In this document: piece after piece, positions 54,873 through 63,112 of the stretch
How the letters are laid out: every line of letters begins with the position of its first letter
Numbering within the stretch: position 1 is the stretch's first letter
DNA from: Moraxella sp. FZFQ2102
Lineage (GTDB): Bacteria; Pseudomonadota; Gammaproteobacteria; Pseudomonadales; Moraxellaceae
Length of the DNA stretch: 64,000 bases
Assembly: GCF_024137865.1 (NCBI RefSeq)
Contig: NZ_CP099960.1
Location: 1,178,001-1,242,000 of the forward strand
Direction of reading: 5' to 3'
Notes under the pieces: model-generated
The model's database searches: none
The model's input: only the letters and a program-made list of their open reading frames with translations
Told to the model about the DNA's origin: nothing
Made by a program: the position numbers and the translations under genes

Positions 54873-55148
54873 TTATTTTAGCACATTTTGGTAATCTTGG
54901 TGCTTATTTATGTAATGCGCGACAAATGAGCAGCTTGGCACGATTTTGATGTCGTGATCACGGGCAAAATCAAGCGCTGTCTTGGCAAGTGCCGAGCCTA
55001 AGCCGCGACCGCCAAGTGCATCAGGGACGATGGTGTGGTCAATGTTCCAAGTGCGCTCATCGATGATCTGATAGCTTAGATAGGCGGTGTGTCCATCGAT
55101 GGTGGTCTCAAAACGCTGAGTGGCGGCATTGTGGGCGATGGTGGTCAT
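54873..55148 (-). CDS. Short GNAT N-acetyltransferase (YjdJ/Acetyltransf_CG type)
   Basis: 91 residues. HNAATQRFETTIDGHTAYLSYQI, TWNIDHTIVPDALGGRGLGSALAKTALDFARDHDIKIVPSCSFVAHYINKHQDY is the typical short GNAT of this family: the acetyl-CoA pyrophosphate loop GGRGLGSAL and the C-terminal SCSFVAHYI-x-x-H motif with a conserved Cys. Such proteins exist from bacteria to human NATD1; their substrates are unknown. Strong ribosome binding site-like AAGGACACC before the ATG. Single gene. Confidence 0.85.
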   Translation of the reverse strand: MTTIAHNAATQRFETTIDGHTAYLSYQIIDERTWNIDHTIVPDALGGRGLGSALAKTALDFARDHDIKIVPSCSFVAHYINKHQDYQNVLK

Positions 55149-55385
55149 GGCGGTGTCCTTGGTTGTGGTTATAAAATTTGTGCTTTTGGCTTATGATAAG
55201 GCAGTTTGGTGGGATTGTAAATGGGTTTTGAAGGGTGGTGATGGGATTTTCATGGTTGTGGTTGGTGGGGGTTGAATTTATTTTGCAGATTTAATTTTCA
55301 AACCCAAAATACCTTGCCCAAATCGGGTATCAATGCGATAATATCCAGTTAAGCTTTTATTGTCATTCAACCCCACAGGAAAACT

Positions 55386-57047
55386 ATGGCTCAATATATT
55401 TACACCATGAACAAGGTGTCAAAAATTGTTCCCCCAAAGCGTGAAATCCTAAAAGACATCAGTCTGTCATTTTTCCCAGGTGCCAAAATCGGTGTCCTAG
55501 GTCTAAACGGTGCGGGTAAATCAACGCTACTACGCATCATGGCAGGCGTGGATACCGAGTTCAGCGGTGAAGCGCGCCCGCAAGCAGGCATCAAGGTCGG
55601 CTATCTACCCCAAGAACCACAGCTAGACCCGAACAAAACCGTGCGTGAAAATGTCGAAGATGGTGTGCGTGAAGCGCTGGATGCTCTTGACCGTCTGAAC
55701 CAAATTTATGCTGAATATGCCGAACCAGATGCGGACTTTGATAAGCTTGCTGCTGAGCAGGGCAAGATGGAAGACATCATCCAAGCATGGGATGCGCACA
55801 ACCTAAACACCCAGCTTGAAAAAGCGGCGGATGCACTTCGCCTACCACCGTGGGACGCTGATGTCTCTAAGCTGTCAGGTGGTGAGAAACGCCGTGTCGC
55901 CTTGTGTCGTCTGCTATTGTCCAAGCCTGATATGCTGCTACTTGACGAACCGACTAACCACTTGGATGCAGAATCGGTGGCGTGGCTTGAGCGTTTCTTA
56001 AAAGACTATTCAGGTACGATTGTGGCGATTACCCACGACCGTTATTTCCTTGACAATGTCGCTGAGTGGATTTTGGAGCTGGACCGTGGCTATGGCTATC
56101 CATACCAAGGTAACTACACCGAATGGCTAGAGCAGAAGAACAAACGCCTAGAGCAAGAGCAAAAGCAAGAAGAAGCCTTTGCCAAAGCGTTGAAACAGGA
56201 ATTGGAATGGGTACGCAAGAACCAAAAAGGCCAGCAAGCCAAATCTAAGTCTCGTTTAGAGCGTTTTGAAGAGATGAACTCTCGTGAATTCCAACAACGC
56301 AACGAAACCGCCGAAATCTATATTCCACCAGGCCCACGCCTAGGGAATAAGGTGATTGAAGTCAATAACATCTCAAAATCATTTGGCGATCGCTTGCTGT
56401 ACGAAAACCTATCATTCACCGTGCCACCGATGGCGATCGTCGGTATCATCGGCCCAAATGGTGCAGGTAAAACCACACTGTTTAATATGATCTGTGGCAA
56501 AGATACGCCAGATACTGGCACAGTCGAAGTGGGCGAGAGCGTCAAAGTCGCCTATGTCGGTCAGGTGCGTGATGAGCTAGACGATAATAAGACGGTGTGG
56601 GAAGAAGTTTCGGACGGTCTTGATATGATCACTGTGGGTGAGTACACCACGCCAAGCCGTGCGTATATCGGCCGCTTCAACTTCAAAGGTCAAGACCAAC
56701 AAAAACGCGTCGGTCAATTATCAGGTGGTGAGCGTAACCGCCTACAGCTTGCCAAGACACTCAAGCAAGGCGCCAATGTCATCTTACTTGACGAACCGTC
56801 AAACGACCTTGATGTCGAGACCTTGCGTGCGCTAGAAGATGCGGTACAAGTCTTCCCAGGCACCGTGATGGTCGTGTCGCATGACCGCTGGTTCCTTGAC
56901 CGTATCGCTACACACATCCTAGCATTCGAAGAAGAAGGCCCTGTGTGGTACGATGGCAACTACACCGAGTATGAAGCCTACCGCAAAAAGACACTTGGTG
57001 CAGATGCAGGCCCTAAGCGTATGAAATATAAGAAGATTGGTGGTTAA
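55386..57047 (+). CDS. ettA: Energy-dependent translational throttle protein EttA (ABC-F)
   Basis: 553 residues with two ABC domains and no membrane part. Walker A motifs are GLNGAGKST and GPNGAGKTT. Signature motifs are LSGGEKRRVALCRLL and LSGGERNRLQLAKTL, and Walker B motifs are LLLDEPTNHLDAESV and ILLDEPSNDLDVETL. The N-terminus AQYIYTMNKVSKIVPPKREILKDISLSFFPGAKIG and the arm segment after WAWIE-like ETTA patterns, plus the end KRMKYKKI, are EttA-specific. EttA binds the ribosomal E site and couples translation initiation to energy. Sequence is highly conserved. A terminator lies right after. Confidence 0.95.
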   Translation: MAQYIYTMNKVSKIVPPKREILKDISLSFFPGAKIGVLGLNGAGKSTLLRIMAGVDTEFSGEARPQAGIKVGYLPQEPQLDPNKTVRENVEDGVREALDALDRLNQIYAEYAEPDADFDKLAAEQGKMEDIIQAWDAHNLNTQLEKAADALRLPPWDADVSKLSGGEKRRVALCRLLLSKPDMLLLDEPTNHLDAESVAWLERFLKDYSGTIVAITHDRYFLDNVAEWILELDRGYGYPYQGNYTEWLEQKNKRLEQEQKQEEAFAKALKQELEWVRKNQKGQQAKSKSRLERFEEMNSREFQQRNETAEIYIPPGPRLGNKVIEVNNISKSFGDRLLYENLSFTVPPMAIVGIIGPNGAGKTTLFNMICGKDTPDTGTVEVGESVKVAYVGQVRDELDDNKTVWEEVSDGLDMITVGEYTTPSRAYIGRFNFKGQDQQKRVGQLSGGERNRLQLAKTLKQGANVILLDEPSNDLDVETLRALEDAVQVFPGTVMVVSHDRWFLDRIATHILAFEEEGPVWYDGNYTEYEAYRKKTLGADAGPKRMKYKKIGG

Positions 57048-57051
57048 ATCC

Positions 57052-57088
57052 AAAAGCCCGTCGGTTCTTTAGAGTCGATGGGCTTTTT
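57052..57088 (+). terminator. Terminator after ettA
   Basis: AAAAGCCC (57052-57059) pairs with GGGCTTTT (57080-57087), with an extra internal pairing of GTCG/CGAT type, 5 bp after the stop codon. Confidence 0.78.
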
Positions 57089-57168
57089 ACTGCATATCGG
57101 TAGCAGCATTGATTGTATGGGTGGATATGGTTATAATCTAACTGTATTTACTCAATCAAGGCAAGCGT

Positions 57169-57552
57169 ATGTTTGGCTCAATACTTGTGTAGTCAGATGA
57201 TTTTCAAGTTGGTGATGCTCCTATTTCTTTTGGGCATATCATTTTGTATAACGCTCAAACCAACAAAAGGGTTACATACAGTTTGAATTTATTGAAGACT
57301 GTTCAGGTTATTGATGAAGAAGAAATATTAAGCGCCAGTGCTGATATTAAACGCTTTACCACCAATTTTATCGCTGGCGGTGTGTTGGTGAGTGCTGGCG
57401 TCTTGCCTGCTTTGGCAACGCTGCTCATTGGTCACAATCTACCTGATAAAACAAAATCAAGATACTTGATTTATATTGAATTTACTGATGGTAAGTCAGC
57501 GATTTTACAGACCAATCAGAAAAAGTATGATTTATTGATGAAATATCAGTAA
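57169..57552 (+). pseudogene. Small gene interrupted by one in-frame TAG at codon 8
   Basis: An ATG at 57169 with AAGG about 8 nt upstream starts MFGSILV, then TAG (57190-57192), and then the same frame continues as SDDFQVGDAPISFGHIILYNAQTNKRVTYSLNLLKTVQVI... to the stop at 57550-57552. Without the stop, the gene would have 127 residues. The C-terminal part has a short hydrophobic helix (FIAGGVLVSAGVLPALATLLIG). A start further down (TTG 57244) would need an unlikely initiation and would lose 25 coding-looking residues. The family is not recognised. The single change that would restore the frame is a sense codon in place of TAG; reading error or suppression are alternatives. Confidence 0.55.
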
Positions 57553-57602
57553 TGCTACATTGCCTTATGCAGCCCATTGTGATTGCGATGGGCTTTTTGT
57601 GT

Positions 57603-57923
57603 GGGTAAATAACATATTTTTTAGAGATTAATATCGTCCTTGCTGCTATACTGTGAATTTTGAGTGTAAAATCACCACTGCCTTGATTTGGCTGGGCGGC
57701 GGTGGTATGATGACAACAGTCGATATGGAGTCATTGATGCTATTTATTCTATTGCTTGGCATGGCGATTATTGCCTGTATATTAGTACCTGTGATTGCTA
57801 TCCCATTGGTCATCTTGGGTGTGGTCATTTATGGCTTTACCAAGGGCTTTTTGAGTCATTGCTAGATTCCTTGACTGGTAAATAATATGTCTTTAGCGAT
57901 TAATATTGCCCTTGCTGCCAATA
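57603..57923 (+). repeat. Degenerate direct duplication of about 48 bp (57603-57650 and 57876-57923)
   Basis: Both copies begin with GGTAAATAA and continue with (T)TTAG-GATTAATAT-CCTTGCTGC; I count about 39 of 48 matching positions with one single-base gap. In the right copy the sequence leads into an ATG (57887) and an open frame. In the left copy the same ATG reads ATA. So the left copy looks like the decayed 5' end of a duplicated small gene. Confidence 0.5.
57707..57865 (+). CDS. Possible very small membrane protein
   Basis: 52 residues from the ATG at 57707 (GGCGG-GGT upstream; a GTG at 57653 would give 70). MMTTVDMESLM is followed by one long hydrophobic stretch (LFILLLGMAIIACILVPVIAIPLVILGVVIYGF), then KGFLSHC. 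It might be a one- or two-helix membrane peptide. No family is recognised, and it lies in a decayed stretch between two copies of a duplication, so it may also be a remnant. Confidence 0.38.
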   Translation: MMTTVDMESLMLFILLLGMAIIACILVPVIAIPLVILGVVIYGFTKGFLSHC

Positions 57924-58069
57924 AGGAAGAAGAATTTGAATTTCTAAGTCATCTATGCGACAGTAAATACCGACCTGTCCGAATTCGGACACTTTATAAA
58001 CTCCACACCCACAAACAACAATTGGGGCAAAAAACTGCCCCAATTGCTTATGATTTGCTCATCATTTGA
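57887..58069 (+). CDS. Possible small or truncated gene of unknown function
   Basis: 60 residues: MSLAINIALAANKEEEFEFLSHLCDSKYRPVR, then a less protein-like tail (IRTLYKLHTHKQQLGQK). The first 30 residues look like a real N-terminus. The tail crosses a 16-bp palindrome (57976-57991) and a hairpin (58019-58046), suggesting that the original gene was cut there. No family is recognised. Upstream copy of its 5' end exists at 57603 (see the repeat). Confidence 0.35.
   Translation: MSLAINIALAANKEEEFEFLSHLCDSKYRPVRIRTLYKLHTHKQQLGQKTAPIAYDLLII
57976..57991. repeat. Perfect 16-bp palindrome
   Basis: TGTCCGAATTCGGACA reads the same on both strands and has no loop. It lies inside the tail of the doubtful 57887 gene; it may be a binding site or a recombination scar. 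Confidence 0.5.
58019..58046. terminator. Perfect 10-bp hairpin between convergent genes, possible ompR terminator
   Basis: CAATTGGGGC (58019-58028) pairs with GCCCCAATTG (58037-58046) around an A-rich loop. No T run follows on either strand, so termination would be weak. Confidence 0.4.
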
Positions 58070-58089
58070 TTAATTCACCGACTGATAAA

Positions 58090-58824
58090 TCAACCTTCTG
58101 CCCCATCTGGAACAAACACATAACCCACGCCCCAGACGGTCTGGATATAGCGCGCTTGTGATGGATTGTCTTCGATCAGGCGGCGCAGGCGCGAGACCTG
58201 CACATCGATAGAGCGCTCCATCGCACCCCATTCGCGACCGCGTGCAAGGTTCATCAGCTTATCACGGGTCAAAGGCTCGCGCGGATGCTGCACCAAAGCT
58301 TTTAGGACGCTAAATTCGCCTGTGGTCAAAGTCACGATATTGCCATCGCGCTTTAGGGTGCGTGTCGATAGATCAAGCGTCCATGGGCCGAATTCGACCA
58401 CTTCCATTTGCTGACTTGGTGCACCAGGTAGTTCACGGTTTTGGCGGCGTAGGACGGCTTTGATGCGTGCTAGCAGCTCTTTTGGATTGAATGGTTTTGG
58501 CAAGTAATCATCTGCACCTGCTTCAAGCCCTGCGATGCGGTCAGCGTCCGAGCCTTTGGCGGTCAGCATGATGATTGGAATGCTTAAGTTCTCAGCGCGC
58601 AGACGCTTACAGATGGCGATACCGTCTTCATCAGGCAACATCAAATCCAGCACGATCAGCGAAAACATCTCGCGCGCAATCAGCTTATCCATCTGCTTGC
58701 CATCGTGCGCCACACGCACCACATAGCCATCATCTTCCAAAAAGCGCTGCAACAAAGCACGCAAACGCGCATCATCATCGACGACCAAAATGCGATGGGC
58801 GATGGTATCTAGAACTTCTGTCAT
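58090..58824 (-). CDS. ompR: OmpR-type response regulator
   Basis: 244 residues. Receiver domain (about 10-125): acidic pocket VVDDDARLR, phosphoacceptor Asp 60 in LIVLDLMLPDEDG, Thr in IIMLTAKG, and Lys 110 in YLPKPF. A winged-helix DNA-binding domain (about 145-240) includes LTTGEFSVLKALVQHPREPLTRDKLMNLARGREWGAMERSIDVQVSRLRRLIE and ends in YIQTVWGVGYVFVPDG, which is the OmpR pattern (QTVWGLGYVFVPDG in E. coli). The cognate kinase gene envZ usually follows directly; here the downstream side holds only small or decayed frames. The regulator is thus an orphan in this window. The -10/-35 region is not clear. Confidence 0.9.
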   Translation of the reverse strand: MTEVLDTIAHRILVVDDDARLRALLQRFLEDDGYVVRVAHDGKQMDKLIAREMFSLIVLDLMLPDEDGIAICKRLRAENLSIPIIMLTAKGSDADRIAGLEAGADDYLPKPFNPKELLARIKAVLRRQNRELPGAPSQQMEVVEFGPWTLDLSTRTLKRDGNIVTLTTGEFSVLKALVQHPREPLTRDKLMNLARGREWGAMERSIDVQVSRLRRLIEDNPSQARYIQTVWGVGYVFVPDGAEG

Positions 58825-59038
58825 CTCATTATCCTTAAAAATTTGGGCAAATGAACTTATGCTTTAGTGTACAATATTGCACAAAAAAATGTAACTGGTT
58901 TTGTGTTAATTTTTGCTCAATTTGCAATCTGTTTATCATAGCATGATTGTTGGGGTTTGTATTTGGTCTTAACAAGAATTAAACAAGGGGCGCGCTTATT
59001 TTTATCCAGATTTTGCCGATTTAAGCTGCGCGATAGCT

Positions 59039-59067
59039 TTGGCGTTTTTGTCCAAACTTGCTATAAT
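59039..59067 (+). promoter_or_regulatory. Predicted sigma70 promoter of tex
   Basis: TTGGCG (59039-59044), 17-bp spacer, perfect TATAAT (59062-59067), about 42 bp before the ATG. Confidence 0.6.
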
Positions 59068-59108
59068 GGGCAAATTTGCCCCAAGCGGCGTTATATAGAT
59101 GATGAATT

Positions 59109-61454
59109 ATGACCGATTTACTTCCCCAAGAGATTGACCATCAAGCGATTTATGCCAAGCTTGCCCAAGCCCATGCCGTGCGCGCATCGCAGGTAGAAGG
59201 TTTTGCCAAGCTTTTTGATGAAGGTAACAGCGTGCCGTTCATTGCGCGTTATCGTAAGGATCAGACAGGTGGCTTGGACGATGATTTATTGCGCCAGCTT
59301 GAAAAGTCGCTCATTGCTGAGCGTGAACTTGCCGCGCGCCGTATCAAGATTTTGGAGCTTTTGGCCGCCCAAAATGTGCTCAATGCCGAGCTTAGCGAGC
59401 GCGTCAATGCAGCAGGCAGTAAGCTTGAACTTGAAGAGATTTATCAGCCTTATCGTCCGCGCCGCAGATCGAATGCGACCAAGGCAAAGCTTGCAGGGCT
59501 TGAGCCGATTGCGCGCGCTGTCTTGGATGGGGCTGATCCTGTTGATGCGCTGGCAGGCTTTGTTGCGCCAAGTACCTTGACCGATGAGACGGGCGAGACT
59601 TTCGATGCTGATTTTGGTGATTTGGACAAACAAATCGCAGGCGTGCAGGCGATTATCCTAGATGACTGGGCGACGGCACTGGATCTGTATGATGCGGTGC
59701 GCACAGGCTTTAATGCCACAGCAAGCATTCGCTCTGAGCTGATTGATGAAGATAAGCGCGAAGTAGGCGAGAAGTTCAAGGATTATTTTGAGCATACTGA
59801 GCCATTTGCCCGCCTGTCCAATCACCGCTTGCTTGCTATGCTGCGCGGTCGTCAGCAAAATGTCTTGGTGTTGCATGTCGATGGCGAAGATGAGCCATTT
59901 ATCGCGATGATTATTAAGCATTTTGCTGTGGATAGTGCGAAGGCTAATGGCGAGATTTTGACCGACACCGCCAAAAAACTCTGGACAGCCAAGTGGCGCG
60001 CGCAGATTGAGCATCGCTTATTGACTGAGCGCCGCGTGCAGGCAGAGACCGATGCGATTGCGGTTTTTGCTGAGAATCTAAAGCATCTGTTGATGGTCGC
60101 ACCAGCGGGTCGCAAGGTGATTTTGGGCGTCGATCCAGGCATTCGTCATGGCGTCAAAATGGCAGTGATCGACAGCACAGGCGATGTGCTGGCGACGCAG
60201 ACGGCGTATCCGTTCAAGCCACAAAACCAAGTGGAACAAGCGCGTGCGGTGATCGAAGAATTGATCACGGCGCATGGCGTGCAGCTGGTTGCTATTGGTA
60301 ATGGTACGGCGAGCCGCGAGACCGAAGAGCTTGTCAAATCAGTCATCGCTGAGCGTAAGCTTAATGCCACAGCGCTTGTGGTGTCTGAAGCGGGCGCGTC
60401 GGTGTATTCGGCAAGCGAGATTGCGTCTAGCGAGCTGCCTGATCTGGATGTCTCGGTGCGTGGCGCGGTGTCGATTGCTCGTCGCTTACAAGACCCTTTA
60501 TCTGAGCTTGTCAAAGTCGAGCCAAAAGCCATCGGCGTGGGGCAGTATCAGCACGATGTCAATCAAGCCGAGCTTGAAGCCAGTCTTGATAAAGTCACCG
60601 AAGACTGTGTGAATGCTGTGGGCGTGGATGTCAATACCGCAAGCCCTGCAATCCTTGCGCACATCTCAGGTCTGAATAAAAATGTCGCGCAGCAAATCGT
60701 CGATTATCGCCGTGCCAATGGTGCTTTTGTCAATCGTGAGCAGCTGAAAAATGTGCCGCGCCTTGGGGTGAAGACCTTCGAGCAGGCGGCAGGCTTTTTG
60801 CGTATCAAAGATGGTGATGAGCCGCTTGATGCCACGGGCGTGCATCCTGAGAGCTATGGGCTTGTGTATGAGATTCTTGCTAAGCACGGCAAATCGCTTG
60901 GCGATGTTTTGGGCAACGAAACTGCCGCCAAAGCGCTCAATGACAGCACGGATAATTTTAGCCAGCTTGCCACCGTGACTGCTGAGCTTGCCAAGCCTGC
61001 ACACGATCCGCGTGGCGAATTCCGTACTGCCAAATTCCGAGATGATGTCAATGAAATCAAGGACTTGGAAGTTGGCATGGTGCTAGAAGGGGTGGTGACC
61101 AATGTCACGGCATTTGGCTGTTTTGTCGATGTCGGCGTGCATCAAGATGGCCTTGTGCATATCTCTGAATTATCCGATGATTTCGTTGAAAATCCTGCCG
61201 ATGTCGTCAAGCCCCAAGACATCGTCACGGTGCGTGTGATCTCGGTCGATGAAGCGCGTGGTCGTATCGGCTTTAGTATGAAATCTGAAAAATCTGCTAA
61301 GGTGGATAAGTCAGATAAAGCCGATAAATCCGAGCGCGCAGCTAAGGCCAAATCCGAGCGCAGACCTGCTCGACAAGATAAGGCGGACAAAGCCAAGCCT
61401 GCTGCGATGGGCAGCTTTGGCGCGCTTTTAAAGCAGGCAGGGCTTGGGAAGTAG
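59109..61454 (+). CDS. tex: Transcription accessory protein Tex (S1 RNA-binding)
   Basis: 781 residues. The N-terminal helical part contains VPFIARYRKDQTGGLDDDLLRQLE, a Tex signature. A YqgF/RNase-H-like domain (about 335-455) reads VILGVDPGIRHGVKMAVID. A helix-hairpin-helix part (about 495-570) has VDVNTASPAILAHISGLNKNVAQQIVDYR. The S1 domain (about 650-725) is VGMVLEGVVTNVTAFGCFVDVGVHQDGLVHISELSD. The C-terminal tail is a Lys/Ala/Asp-rich, disordered segment (KVDKSDKADKSERAAKAKSER...) with near-repeats. Tex acts on RNA and is required for virulence-gene expression in some pathogens. It ends next to the CRISPR array; a terminator follows. Confidence 0.94.
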   Translation: MTDLLPQEIDHQAIYAKLAQAHAVRASQVEGFAKLFDEGNSVPFIARYRKDQTGGLDDDLLRQLEKSLIAERELAARRIKILELLAAQNVLNAELSERVNAAGSKLELEEIYQPYRPRRRSNATKAKLAGLEPIARAVLDGADPVDALAGFVAPSTLTDETGETFDADFGDLDKQIAGVQAIILDDWATALDLYDAVRTGFNATASIRSELIDEDKREVGEKFKDYFEHTEPFARLSNHRLLAMLRGRQQNVLVLHVDGEDEPFIAMIIKHFAVDSAKANGEILTDTAKKLWTAKWRAQIEHRLLTERRVQAETDAIAVFAENLKHLLMVAPAGRKVILGVDPGIRHGVKMAVIDSTGDVLATQTAYPFKPQNQVEQARAVIEELITAHGVQLVAIGNGTASRETEELVKSVIAERKLNATALVVSEAGASVYSASEIASSELPDLDVSVRGAVSIARRLQDPLSELVKVEPKAIGVGQYQHDVNQAELEASLDKVTEDCVNAVGVDVNTASPAILAHISGLNKNVAQQIVDYRRANGAFVNREQLKNVPRLGVKTFEQAAGFLRIKDGDEPLDATGVHPESYGLVYEILAKHGKSLGDVLGNETAAKALNDSTDNFSQLATVTAELAKPAHDPRGEFRTAKFRDDVNEIKDLEVGMVLEGVVTNVTAFGCFVDVGVHQDGLVHISELSDDFVENPADVVKPQDIVTVRVISVDEARGRIGFSMKSEKSAKVDKSDKADKSERAAKAKSERRPARQDKADKAKPAAMGSFGALLKQAGLGK

Positions 61455-61472
61455 GCAAGTAGGCAAGTAGGC
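61449..61472 (+). repeat. Three tandem 8-bp repeats at the tex stop codon
   Basis: AAGTAGGC occurs three times without interruption; the first copy contains the tex TAG stop. Slippage here would not change the protein, because the stop is in the first copy. Confidence 0.6.
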
Positions 61473-61492
61473 TTAAGCAAGATAAATATGAC

Positions 61493-61520
61493 AAACCCAT
61501 TGAAATCAATGGGTTTTTTT
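61493..61520 (+). terminator. Terminator after tex
   Basis: AAACCCATTG (61493-61502) pairs with CAATGGGTTT (61507-61516), ending in seven T. It leaves only 33 bp before the first CRISPR repeat. Confidence 0.85.
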
Positions 61521-61553
61521 GTTGGTGGTTTTGGCAATGCCACCTGCCGTAGT

Positions 61554-63083
61554 TTTCTAAGCTACCTATGCGGTAGTGGAGCTCACTGTTTGAGTCCACG
61601 ATTACAGCCAGTATTTCTAAGCTACCTATGCGGTAGTGAAGCCACCACCAACCCCACAGGGCGAGACATTGGCTTTCTAAGCTACCTATGCGGTAGTGAA
61701 GCAGTTAATGACACCAATTCCGCCCCATCGTAATTTCTAAGCTACCTATGCGGTAGTGAAGTTTCTCGCTTGCCTTGATTTTCTTGGGCTGACTTTCTAA
61801 GCTACCTATGCGGTAGTGAAGGATGGGGCGGACATTGTCGCAGTTGGTGGGGTATTTCTAAGCTACCTATGCGGTAGTGAAGTGTGTTATGGATAGATTT
61901 ACTTAACAATGATTTTTCTAAGCTACCTATGCGGTAGTGAAGGCAGTTGCCCCATCTGCTCGGGGGTGATTAAATTTCTAAGCTACCTATGCGGTAGTGA
62001 AGCCCCAATCCACGCCCACGGGCGGACGGTCAAGTTTCTAAGCTACCTATGCGGTAGTGGAGCTCACTGTTTGAGTCCACGATTACAGCCAGTATTTCTA
62101 AGCTACCTATGCGGTAGTGAAGCCACCACCAACCCCACAGGGCGAGACATTGGCTTTCTAAGCTACCTATGCGGTAGTGAAGCAGTTAATGACACCAATT
62201 CCGCCCCATCGTAATTTCTAAGCTACCTATGCGGTAGTGAAGCACAACCGACCATAACGCCTGCGATACTTCGTTTTCTAAGCTACCTATGCGGTAGTGA
62301 AGATGGGGTTGTAGGGGGTTTACCCCATGCCACGTTTCTAAGCTACCTATGCGGTAGTGAAGGAACTTAGGGACACTATCCAAGACATGAACAATTTCTA
62401 AGCTACCTATGCGGTAGTGAAGTTCTGCTAATCTGATCCGCTCCAGCTCCAGTTTTTCTAAGCTACCTATGCGGTAGTGAAGCCGACAGCGTTTTGTCAC
62501 CGAATGGGTTTTTATTTCTAAGCTACCTATGCGGTAGTGAAGCACAACCGACCATAACGCCTGCGATACTTCGTTTTCTAAGCTACCTATGCGGTAGTGA
62601 AGATGGGGTTGTAGGGGGTTTACCCCATGCCACGTTTCTAAGCTACCTATGCGGTAGTGAAGTTTCTCGCTTGCCTTGATTTTCTTGGGCTGACTTTCTA
62701 AGCTACCTATGCGGTAGTGAAGGATGGGGCGGACATTGTCGCAGTTGGTGGGGTATTTCTAAGCTACCTATGCGGTAGTGAAGTGTGTTATGGATAGATT
62801 TACTTAACAATGATTTTTCTAAGCTACCTATGCGGTAGTGAAGGCAGTTGCCCCATCTGCTCGGGGGTGATTAAATTTCTAAGCTACCTATGCGGTAGTG
62901 AAGCCCCAATCCACGCCCACGGGCGGACGGTCAAGTTTCTAAGCTACCTATGCGGTAGTGAAGTTTCGCAGGGTAGTGGCTAGGTTTTTTTGATTTTTCT
63001 AAGCTACCTATGCGGTAGTGAAGTTTAATTTACTTTCCAATTCGTGATGATACTTTTTCTAAGCTACCTATGCGGTAGTGAAG
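61554..63083 (-). CRISPR. CRISPR array, type I-F-like repeat, 26 repeats and 25 spacers (15 distinct)
   Basis: 28-bp repeats, every 60 bp, with 32-bp spacers (one is 33 bp, present twice at 61822-61854 and 62723-62755). In crRNA sense (minus strand) the repeat begins CTTCACTACCGCATAGGTAG and ends in CTTAGAAA. The CTACC-GCATA-GGTAG hairpin (5-bp stem, 5-nt loop) is the Csy4/Cas6f type of I-F systems. 24 repeats are identical; repeats 1 (61554-61581) and 9 (62035-62062) have GGAG instead of GAAG. Many spacers are repeated; with letters for the 15 different spacers in + order the array is abcdefgh-abc-ijklm-ij-defgh-no. The leader should be on the right (beyond 63083). No cas gene lies in the window. 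Unit length is a multiple of 3, so long false frames run through it. Confidence 0.97.
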
Positions 63084-63112
63084 CAAGCAGCATAGGGAAT
63101 AAAAATGGAATT

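Noticed and set aside
61488..62679. Several open frames through the CRISPR array with repeated FLSYLCGSE or LHYRIGSLE motifs
   Set aside because: The repeat-spacer unit is mostly 60 bp, a multiple of 3, so a frame without stops in the repeat appears as a repetitive protein. There is no ribosome binding site and the period is that of the array.
61582..63055. Self-targeting spacers against this window
   Set aside because: I compared several spacers with the window by eye and found no match outside the array; a full genome search is needed.
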